NCBI GenBank assembly: GCA_035759585.1
Contig: DASTUP010000121.1
Span: 1-16,404, forward strand
Source: CAMLLJ01 sp035759585
Lineage (GTDB): Bacteria > Gemmatimonadota > Gemmatimonadetes > Gemmatimonadales > GWC2-71-9
Length of the DNA: 16,404 nucleotides
Direction of reading: 5' to 3'
Shown: piece after piece, positions 1 to 5,834 of the stretch
Layout: each line of letters begins with the position of its first letter
Numbering within the stretch: position 1 is the stretch's first letter
Made by a program: the position numbers and the translations under genes
The notes under the pieces: model-generated
Seen by the model: the letters and a program-made list of their open reading frames with translations, nothing else
The model's database searches: none
Told to the model about the DNA's origin: nothing

Positions 1-2
1 CC

Positions 3-479
3 GCACCGCACGCGAAGTCCCCGATCGCCCGGCTGCAGCGCGCCTGGTCCCGGCTGAGCCCGCTGCCGGGAGGCACACGGATCTTCAGCCTCCTCTTCGC
101 GCGAGTGGTTCCCTATTCCGGCTCGATCTCGCCGCACGTCCGCGAGCTTCGGCCGGGCTACGCGCGCGTCGAGCTCGCGGACGCGCGCAGGGTCAGGAAC
201 CATCTCCACTCGGTGCACGCCATTGCGCTCGTCAACCTCGGCGAGATGACGAGCGGCCTCGCGATGCTCGGCGCGCTCCCTCCCACCGTACGTGGCATCG
301 TCACCCACCTCTCCACCGATTTCCTGAAGAAGGCGCGCGGCACGCTCACGTCGGAGAGCAGCTGTGCGCCGCCCGAGGTCCGGGAGCCGCTCGACCACGA
401 CGTCACCGCCGAGATCCGGGACGACGCCGGAGACGTGGTCGCGCGGGTCTCGGTCCGGTGGCGGCTCGCGCCGGCGTGA
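3..479 (+). CDS. DUF4442 hotdog-fold protein (5' end outside window)
   Basis: The frame is open from the window edge to the TGA at 477-479 and gives about 158 residues, so the true start lies at or before base 1. The protein resembles DUF4442, a hotdog-fold family related to PaaI-type acyl-CoA thioesterases. I recognise the family from the order LPGG...FSLLFARVVPYSGSI, ELRPGYARV, RNHLHSVHAIALVNLGE, the STDFLKKARGTL strand and the closing VVARVSVRWRL strand. The helix carrying HSVHAIALVNLGE sits where hotdog thioesterases bind substrate. No substrate can be read from the sequence. It overlaps the next gene by 4 bp (GTGA at 476-479), which suggests translational coupling to the nitronate monooxygenase-like gene. 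The typical family length is about 150-160 residues, so little is missing at the left edge. Confidence 0.8.
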   Translation, partial: APHAKSPIARLQRAWSRLSPLPGGTRIFSLLFARVVPYSGSISPHVRELRPGYARVELADARRVRNHLHSVHAIALVNLGEMTSGLAMLGALPPTVRGIVTHLSTDFLKKARGTLTSESSCAPPEVREPLDHDVTAEIRDDAGDVVARVSVRWRLAPA

Positions 480-1507
480 CACATCCGCACGAGGCACCAC
501 CAGGTGCCGCCTCGCTCGTCACGCCGCTGACCCGTCACGCCGGCATCGACGTGCCGCTCATCTGCGGCGCGATGTATCCGTGCAGCAATCCCGAGCTCGT
601 CGCGGCCGTGAGCATGGCTGGCGGGATCGGAATCGTGCAGCCGATCTCGCTCACCTACGTGCATGGCCACGACTTCCGCGCGGGACTCCGCCTCATTCGG
701 GGGCTCGCCTCGCGTCCGATCGGGATGAACGCGCTCATCGAGCAGTCGTCGCGATCGTACCGGGAGCGGATGGAGCGCTGGATCGACATCGCCCTCGAGG
801 AAGGGGTCCGCTTCTTCGTGACGTCGCTCGGGAACCCGAGGTGGGTGGTGGATCGCGCCCATGCGGCCGGCGGCGTCGTCTATCACGATGTCACCGAGCG
901 GAAGTGGGCGGAGAAGGGGCGCGACGCCGGCGTGGACGGGCTTATCGGAGTGAACCGGCGTGCCGGCGGCCACCCGGGAACGCGCAGCGCGGAAGCGCTC
1001 CTCGAGGAGGTCGGATCGCTGGGACTTCCGGTGGTCTGCGCCGGCGGGATCGGGGACGAGCGCGGCTTCGTGGACGCGCTTCGCCTCGGCTACGCCGGCG
1101 TCCAGGCGGGCACCCGATTCATCGCAACGCCGGAATGCCGCGCATCGGACGCGTACAAGCACGCCATCGTCGAGGCGACTGAAGAGGATATCGTCCTGAG
1201 CGAGCGGATCACCGGAGTTCCCGTCGCGATCATCCGGACGCCCTACGTGGAGCGCGCGGGGCTCAGGGCGGGACGCCTCGCGCGCTGGATGCTGCGGAAC
1301 CGGCGGACGAAGCATCTCATGCGCACCATCTACGCCCTGCGCTCCATCTGGCAGCTCAAGCGCTCCTCGCTCGCCTCGGCTGGAAGCCCGGACTATTGGC
1401 AAGCGGGGAAGAGCGTCGGCGTCATCGACGAGATCGAGAGCGCGGGCGCAATCGTGGCGCGCTTTGCCGCCGCAGCCCGCGCCGGGCGACTCGCAGCGAG
1501 GAGCTGA
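476..1507 (+). CDS. Nitronate monooxygenase / 2-nitropropane dioxygenase family flavoprotein
   Basis: This is an FMN-dependent TIM-barrel enzyme of the nitronate monooxygenase (NPD) family, which oxidises alkyl nitronates to carbonyl compounds and nitrite. Related members act as enoyl reductases, so the substrate is open. Counting from the GTG at 476 (343 residues), visible motifs are DVPLICGAMYPCSNPELVAA near the N-terminus, AGGIGIV, the active-site-type motif RAGGHPG with His about 166, the phosphate-binding VVCAGGIGD at about 186-194, and GVQAGTRFIATPEC at about 208-221. I chose GTG 476 because it forms a 4-bp GTGA overlap with the upstream stop, like other junctions in this run. GTG 458 is in frame and would add six residues. 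Neither start has a good Shine-Dalgarno. The last 80 or so residues, rich in Arg and Trp, form a C-terminal extension seen in part of this family. Confidence 0.85.
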   Translation: MTHPHEAPPGAASLVTPLTRHAGIDVPLICGAMYPCSNPELVAAVSMAGGIGIVQPISLTYVHGHDFRAGLRLIRGLASRPIGMNALIEQSSRSYRERMERWIDIALEEGVRFFVTSLGNPRWVVDRAHAAGGVVYHDVTERKWAEKGRDAGVDGLIGVNRRAGGHPGTRSAEALLEEVGSLGLPVVCAGGIGDERGFVDALRLGYAGVQAGTRFIATPECRASDAYKHAIVEATEEDIVLSERITGVPVAIIRTPYVERAGLRAGRLARWMLRNRRTKHLMRTIYALRSIWQLKRSSLASAGSPDYWQAGKSVGVIDEIESAGAIVARFAAAARAGRLAARS

Positions 1508-2790
1508 TGCGCGGCTTCCTCGTCGCAATGCTCGTCGTACTCCACGTCGCGCCCGCCGGCGCGCAGGGACTGCCGCGCGCACGGCCTCGGGACGTCGGAC
1601 TCGATTCGGCGCGGCTCGCCAGGATCGCACCGATGCTGCACCGCGCGGTCGAGCGGGGTGAGATCAGCGGCATCGTCACGCTCGTGGCGCGGCACGGCCG
1701 GATCGCGGCGGTGGACAGCGCGGGGTTCCTCGATCTCGGGCGGCGGACGCCGATCGGCTCCGCGACGCTCTTCCGGATCGCGTCGATGAGCAAGCCGATC
1801 ACGAGTGTCGCCGCCATGAGCCTCGTCGAGGAAGGCCGGCTGCGCCTCGCCGATCCCGTAGCCCGCTACATCCCGGCCTTTGCCGACATGAAGGTCGCCG
1901 ACCCGGGGACCGGCGCGAGCGGGCGGGGCGCGCCCGTGCCGGCGCGGCGGCCCATCACCATCTTCGATCTCCTCACCCATCGGTCCGGGCTGACCTACGG
2001 CTTCCTGGACGAGGGGCCGGTCGGCGACGCGTACCGCGCGGCCGGAATCAGCGACGGCCTCCCCCTGCGCGACGAGGCCGTGGGCGCAAACGTGGATCGG
2101 CTCGCCGCGCTCCCGCTCGTGGCCCAGCCCGGCGCACGCTTCCAGTACGGCCTCTCGACGGACGTGCTGGGCCGCGTGATCGAGATCGTCTCGGGGCGCT
2201 CGCTCGCCGATTTTCTCCAGGAGCGTCTCTTCGATCCGCTCGGCATGGACGACACCGGCTTCTACGTGGAGGAGGACCAGCTCGAGCGCCTCGCGACGCC
2301 CTACGCCTGGGACCGGAAAGGCCTGCGCCCGATGCGACCGAGGGAGCAGCTCGGCAACCTCCTCCTGGCGGGAGACGGGTATCCCGGCTCGCGCCGCTAC
2401 TTTTCCGGCGGGTCCGGCCTCGTCTCCACGGTCGGCGACTACGCGCGGTTCCTGCAGATGATGCTGAATGGTGGCGAGCTGGACGGCGTGCGCATACTCG
2501 GGCCCAAGACGGTGGAGCTGATCGTGGCGAACGCGCTGGAAGACGTCGAGCACCCACTGGGGCCGGGCGCAGGCTTCGGCCTCGGCTTCATGGTTACGAC
2601 CGAGCTCGGACCTTCCGCGGAGCCGGGCTCGGTCGGCACGCTGTCGTGGAGCGGCATCTATGGGACGATGTTCTGGGCGGACCCCGCCGAGCAGCTGATC
2701 GGCATCACGATGCTCCAGCGCTTTCCGACTGCCGGCCTCACGCTCGGCGACAGCTTCCGCGCAATCGCCTACGGCGCGGTGATCGATTGA
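1507..2790 (+). CDS. Secreted serine hydrolase, class C beta-lactamase / EstB (family VIII esterase) type
   Basis: The protein has 427 residues from ATG 1507, which overlaps the previous TGA by one base and is preceded by GAGGAG at 1498-1503. A signal peptide is evident: a short basic start, a hydrophobic stretch and APAGAQ, with likely cleavage after residue 20, so it acts in the periplasm or outside. The penicillin-binding-protein-like fold is shown by the SxxK nucleophile motif SMSK (Ser93, Lys96), LLTHRSGLTYG at about 155-165, the second motif QYGLSTDVLG with Tyr214, and WSGIYGT at about 381-387 in place of the KTG box. This third-box form is typical of EstB-like esterases and of many environmental class C-like hydrolases. 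True beta-lactam hydrolysis is therefore unproven; esterase or peptidase activity is equally possible. The gene sits inside a tightly packed run with no functional theme I can name. Confidence 0.88.
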   Translation: MRGFLVAMLVVLHVAPAGAQGLPRARPRDVGLDSARLARIAPMLHRAVERGEISGIVTLVARHGRIAAVDSAGFLDLGRRTPIGSATLFRIASMSKPITSVAAMSLVEEGRLRLADPVARYIPAFADMKVADPGTGASGRGAPVPARRPITIFDLLTHRSGLTYGFLDEGPVGDAYRAAGISDGLPLRDEAVGANVDRLAALPLVAQPGARFQYGLSTDVLGRVIEIVSGRSLADFLQERLFDPLGMDDTGFYVEEDQLERLATPYAWDRKGLRPMRPREQLGNLLLAGDGYPGSRRYFSGGSGLVSTVGDYARFLQMMLNGGELDGVRILGPKTVELIVANALEDVEHPLGPGAGFGLGFMVTTELGPSAEPGSVGTLSWSGIYGTMFWADPAEQLIGITMLQRFPTAGLTLGDSFRAIAYGAVID

Positions 2791-3428
2791 GCCGCGGCGC
2801 GCCCCTCATCATCGGCGTGGTCGGCGGATCCGGCTCCGGCAAGACGACGGTCGTCCGCGCCATCCAGGAATCCGCGGGGGCGCGCGCGGCGCTGCTCGAC
2901 CAGGACGCGTATTACCATGATCTCGGGCACCTCACGCTCGAAGAGCGGAAGCTGGTCAACTTCGACCATCCCGATTCGATCGATACCGCGCTCTTCGTGG
3001 ACCACGTCACGCGCCTCGCGCGGCGCGAGCCCGTGGAGAAGCCGATCTACGACTTCCCGGCCCATACGCGCGGGCACGGCTCCGTGCGGATCGCGCCGGC
3101 GGACATCGTCGTGGTGGATGGCATCCTGCTTTTTGCCGACGAGCGCCTCCGCCAGCTCTTCGATCTCCGCATCTTCGTGGACGTGGCGGACGACGTCCGG
3201 TTCATCCGTCGCCTCCAGCGCGACCTGACCGAGCGGGGCCGCAGCGTGGACAACATCATCGACCAGTACCTCCGCACCGTCCGGCCGATGCACCTCGAGT
3301 TCGTCGAGCCCTCGAAGCGCCATGCGCACATCATCCTTCCGGAAGGCGGCCAGAACCGGATCGGGATCGAGATGATCCTGGCGCACGTGAGGCTCGAGCT
3401 CGAGCGCCGCGGGATGGGAGCCGACTGA
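2787..3428 (+). CDS. udk: Uridine kinase
   Basis: Cytosolic uridine kinase phosphorylates uridine and cytidine to UMP and CMP using ATP or GTP in pyrimidine salvage. The product has 213 residues, the usual length. Visible features are the Walker A loop GGSGSGKTT (residues 13-21), the LLDQDAYYHDL segment that contributes the nucleoside-binding Asp and Tyr, NFDHPDSIDTALF, YDFPAHTR, the Walker B-like strand IVVVDGILLF, the RRLQRDLTERGRS lid, and FVEPSKRHAHIILPEGG near the C-terminus. I chose TTG 2787 because it overlaps the upstream stop (TTGA), sits just after GGTGA at 2779-2783 and gives the normal short N-terminus before the P-loop. No ATG lies between there and the P-loop. Only one base separates its stop from the ferredoxin gene. 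Confidence 0.92.
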   Translation: MSRGAPLIIGVVGGSGSGKTTVVRAIQESAGARAALLDQDAYYHDLGHLTLEERKLVNFDHPDSIDTALFVDHVTRLARREPVEKPIYDFPAHTRGHGSVRIAPADIVVVDGILLFADERLRQLFDLRIFVDVADDVRFIRRLQRDLTERGRSVDNIIDQYLRTVRPMHLEFVEPSKRHAHIILPEGGQNRIGIEMILAHVRLELERRGMGAD

Positions 3429-3429
3429 C

Positions 3430-3801
3430 ATGTCGAAGGACGCGCGGAAGCTGCGGAAGGTGGCCAGCAAGCTCGGTATCGACTGCATCCGCCGCCACAT
3501 CTTTCTCTGTGCGGACCAGACGAAGCCGAAGTGCTGCTCGCGCGACGAGGGGCTGGAATCGTGGGAATTCCTAAAGGACCGGCTCAAGGAGCTCGAGCTT
3601 ACCGGCTCGGGCGGGGTCTATCGCACGAAGGCGAACTGCCTCCGGGTCTGTGAGAAGGGGCCGATCGCCGTCGTATACCCGGATGGCGTCTGGTACCACT
3701 CCTGCTCGCCGGCGGTGCTCGAGCGGATCGTCGTCGAGCACCTCCTGGGCGGAATACCCGTCGACGAATTCGTCATCCGGACGGGGAGGGAAGAACCGTG
3801 A
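3430..3801 (+). CDS. Thioredoxin-like [2Fe-2S] ferredoxin domain protein
   Basis: A 123-residue protein starting at ATG 3430, one base after the udk stop, with GGGAG at 3416-3420 upstream. It has the layout of thioredoxin-fold [2Fe-2S] ferredoxins: an N-terminal RHIFLCAD strand-loop with Cys27, then Cys35/Cys36 about eight residues later, and a second pair Cys70-x3-Cys74 in NCLRVCEKGPIAVVYPDGVWY. These four positions are the expected cluster ligands; two further cysteines (19, 92) lie outside the pattern. The segment GPIAVVYPDGVWYHSCSP is characteristic of the family, whose members are small electron carriers or structural Fe-S proteins of poorly known partner. The last four bases overlap the start of the DinB-like gene. 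A redox link to the nearby flavoprotein is possible but is inference from proximity only. Confidence 0.85.
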   Translation: MSKDARKLRKVASKLGIDCIRRHIFLCADQTKPKCCSRDEGLESWEFLKDRLKELELTGSGGVYRTKANCLRVCEKGPIAVVYPDGVWYHSCSPAVLERIVVEHLLGGIPVDEFVIRTGREEP

Positions 3802-4316
3802 GGCAGGAAACCCATCCGGGCAGCGCCGGCGTGTCCTTTGAGACGCTGCTCGCTTATCGCGACGCGGAGACGGCGCAGTGGCGCGGGTGGTTCGAGAGGC
3901 ATCCGCCAGACGTGCTCGAGGTGCGCCTGAGCGACGGCGAGGCCGGCAGCGTCCGGCATCTGGTCCGGCACGTCTTTGCGGTGGAGCTGCGCTATGCTCA
4001 GCGCCTCGCCGGCGAGCGCGTGACCGACTGGAGCGAGTTTCGAGAAGAAACGCTCGACGAGATCTTTGCCATCGGCGATCGTGCGCGCGCGCTGGCCGGC
4101 CGCTTCCTCGCCGGCGCAACGGATGCCGATTTTCAGGAGCGACTGACCTTCGCGACGCTGAGCGCAGGTACGATCACCGCGTCCAAGCACAAGATACTGG
4201 CCAACTTCGTGAATCACGGCGTCAGGCACTGGGCGCAGATCGCCACCGCCCTCCGGCAGGCAGGGCATGGTGATCAATGGCCGCACGACCTCCTCGCCAG
4301 CGCGGTTCTCGACTAG
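3798..4316 (+). CDS. DinB-fold (DinB/YfiT-like) putative metal-dependent enzyme
   Basis: A 172-residue, mostly helical protein of the DinB/YfiT superfamily, four-helix bundles that bind a divalent metal through three histidines. Members include bacillithiol- and mycothiol-dependent transferases and many uncharacterised stress proteins. Candidate metal ligands are His54 or His58 in SVRHLVRHVFAVELRYAQRL and His140 and His144 in NFVNHGVRHWAQIATALRQ; the latter H-x3-H helix is the diagnostic element. The start is GTG 3798, overlapping the previous stop as GTGA and preceded by the strong Shine-Dalgarno GGGAGGG at 3784-3790, seven bases away. The substrate cannot be inferred. It is the last gene of the run that begins left of the window; a weak hairpin at 4342-4361 follows but lacks a proper U-tract. 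Confidence 0.8.
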   Translation: MRQETHPGSAGVSFETLLAYRDAETAQWRGWFERHPPDVLEVRLSDGEAGSVRHLVRHVFAVELRYAQRLAGERVTDWSEFREETLDEIFAIGDRARALAGRFLAGATDADFQERLTFATLSAGTITASKHKILANFVNHGVRHWAQIATALRQAGHGDQWPHDLLASAVLD

Positions 4317-4448
4317 CGTCCAGCCTGTTCCCTACGAAGAATTCGGCGCGATGGTGCCGGAGCCCGCCTCCCCGCCCCTTTTCGTGTAAATCCCGCCCGT
4401 TCGTCCGTCTCCCTCGGCAGCAGCGCACTCGCCGCACCTGGTGCCGAC

Positions 4449-4928
4449 ATGAGAGATCAGCATCGCCCGAAACAGGAACTCATCAACGAAGTCATCGGAC
4501 TTCGCAAGCAGGTGGCGGACCTGAAGCAGGCCGCCGTCGTCCGCTGGCGCGCGGAAGAAGCGCTCCGGCGCTCGGAAGAGCAGTATCGGGCGCTCGTCGA
4601 ATACGTGCCCGGCGGCATTTGCCGCCTCTCTGCCGAGGGCGAGTTCGTCCAGGTCAACGGCGCATTTGCCGCGATGCTCGGCTATGAAACTCGGAGTGAG
4701 GCCATGGAGGTCGGCCGCGTCGTCGGAATCTTTGCCGACGACGCGGAGTGCGAGCGGGTGCTCGACGCCTTCCGCATGGCGGAAGGCGTGCGGAACCTGC
4801 CGGCGCGATTCCGGCACCGTACCGGCGCGATCGTCCAGGTCCGCCTGAGCGGGCGCGCGGTGCGCGAGCCGACCAACGGGAGAACGATTCAGGGATTCGC
4901 GATCCTGGTCACTCCGGCCGGCGAATGA
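4449..4928 (+). CDS. Stand-alone PAS domain protein
   Basis: The 159-residue product contains a helical, probably coiled-coil segment (about residues 8-47, with EVIGLRKQVADLKQ and RAEEALRRSEEQYRALVE) followed by one PAS domain (about 44-155). PAS hallmarks are the entry helix RSEEQYRALVEYVPGGICRL, the EGEFVQVNGAFAAMLGY segment and the final strands with RTIQGFAILVTPAGE. PAS domains sense small molecules, redox state or light, or mediate dimerisation. There is no histidine kinase, GGDEF, HTH or other output domain, and the frame stops right after the PAS fold, so it may pass signals by protein contact or be the remnant of a larger sensor. The ATG start at 4449 lacks a clear Shine-Dalgarno. The last 20 bases overlap the end of the convergent DUF4105 gene. 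Confidence 0.75.
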   Translation: MRDQHRPKQELINEVIGLRKQVADLKQAAVVRWRAEEALRRSEEQYRALVEYVPGGICRLSAEGEFVQVNGAFAAMLGYETRSEAMEVGRVVGIFADDAECERVLDAFRMAEGVRNLPARFRHRTGAIVQVRLSGRAVREPTNGRTIQGFAILVTPAGE

Positions 4929-5730
4929 GCTCCGAGAACGCGGGATCATCGGCATGGCGGAGTGCGCGCGCGTTGATGTGGTAGCGCGCCTTGGCGGCGT
5001 CGAACGGCAGGTCCGTGTCGATCAGGCCCAGGTCGTATGCGAGCCGGTCGGAATAGCCGGGGAGCAGGACCTTGTAGCTGAACGGCACCTTCTGCGGCGC
5101 GATCTCGTTCACGTGGCGCACGATGTTCGTGGTGCAGGTGTTGGTCAGCGTGTTGTAGAATTCCGGGTGCTCGCGCAGGGCGTTCGCGCGCTCGAGCATT
5201 GAGATAAAGAGGCGGCGCCGCTGGTCGGCGTCGGCGCGCACCGGATAGAGGTAAACGTCGTCATGCCGGTGGCTCGTGCGGAGCCGGATCACGTCCCGCT
5301 CGTCGGCCACGACGTACATGAGCTCGTACTGCTTCAGCAGCCCTTTCACCGGCGAGAACTTCTCGCCCGGCTCCCGCCTCAGCTCCACCGAGATCGCCAG
5401 GTAGCTCCCATCCGAGAAGCCGAAGCTCACGAGCGTGTGCGCGGGGCCCTTCATGTCACCGAAGGGCTCGACGAGGTACCACACGGTTTCCAGCTCGCCG
5501 AGATCGAACGACCGGTCGTAGTGCGACACGGTGAAGTCCTCGGTGGAGCGGTACGCCGCATTCCTGATTCCGGAGACGTGCACGCTGTCGCCGTCGAAGC
5601 GCGCCGAGGGCATCACGGCCATGTCGGACGCCCAGGCGCGGTCGGTGCGTGGCTGCACGGAGAGCCACGCGCCGAGGAGCGGCATGAGGGCGAGGAGCGC
5701 GATGAGCGCGCGTCTCCTGAAGCGGGTCAC
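4909..5730 (-). CDS. DUF4105 (Lnb N-terminal periplasmic domain) protein
   Basis: The protein has 273 residues from GTG 5730 on the minus strand. This start is supported by GGAGG on that strand (5735-5739), four bases upstream; an in-frame ATG farther up at 5835 would add an unlikely leader. The N-terminus FRRRALIALLALMPLLGAWL is a signal anchor or uncleaved signal, so the rest lies outside the cytoplasmic membrane. The body matches DUF4105: the HTLVSFGFSDGSYLAISVE stretch with His98, LRREPGEKFSP, and NTLTNTCTTNIVRHVNEI with the conserved Cys199. A His/Cys pair in this family suggests a thiol catalytic centre. The family is named after the periplasmic part of Lnb, a lipoprotein N-acyltransferase of Bacteroides, but this protein lacks additional membrane segments, so acyltransferase activity should not be assumed. 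Confidence 0.8.
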   Translation of the reverse strand: MTRFRRRALIALLALMPLLGAWLSVQPRTDRAWASDMAVMPSARFDGDSVHVSGIRNAAYRSTEDFTVSHYDRSFDLGELETVWYLVEPFGDMKGPAHTLVSFGFSDGSYLAISVELRREPGEKFSPVKGLLKQYELMYVVADERDVIRLRTSHRHDDVYLYPVRADADQRRRLFISMLERANALREHPEFYNTLTNTCTTNIVRHVNEIAPQKVPFSYKVLLPGYSDRLAYDLGLIDTDLPFDAAKARYHINARALRHADDPAFSELIRRPE

Positions 5731-5734
5731 GGAA

Positions 5735-5739
5735 CCTCC
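5735..5739 (-). promoter_or_regulatory. Ribosome binding site of the DUF4105 gene
   Basis: GGAGG on the minus strand, four bases before GTG 5730. It decides the start against the longer reading frame that opens at 5835. Confidence 0.6.
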
Positions 5740-5747
5740 GGCTGTGT

Positions 5748-5758
5748 CATTCGGAATG
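5748..5758. promoter_or_regulatory. Short palindrome in a divergent promoter region
   Basis: CATTC-G-GAATG is a perfect 11-bp inverted repeat in the 104-bp gap between the DUF4105 gene (-) and the vWA gene (+), about 18 bp before the DUF4105 start and 77 bp before the vWA start. The position fits an operator, but the arms are only 5 bp, so chance is a serious alternative. I saw no convincing -35/-10 pair in this gap. Confidence 0.2.
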
Positions 5759-5823
5759 GGTGAAGCATCCCCGGTCAGCCCCGGAGAGGTCAAGCGATAC
5801 CGCCAGGACCGTGCCGGGAAACC

Positions 5824-5829
5824 GGGAGG
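5824..5829 (+). promoter_or_regulatory. Ribosome binding site of the vWA gene
   Basis: GGGAGG, five bases before ATG 5835. It selects this start over an in-frame ATG at 5760, whose extra 25 residues would push the signal peptide inward. Confidence 0.65.
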
Positions 5830-5834
5830 CCGCA

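Noticed and set aside
158..1630. Long reading frame on the minus strand opposite the DUF4442 and nitronate monooxygenase genes
   Set aside because: Its composition is Arg/Ala/Pro-rich without family motifs, as expected for the antisense of GC-rich coding DNA; the plus-strand genes have clear motifs.
4342..4361. Hairpin after the DinB-like gene as a terminator
   Set aside because: The stem is short with wobble pairs, and the nearest T-run (4379-4382) is about 18 bases away, so an intrinsic terminator is not supported.
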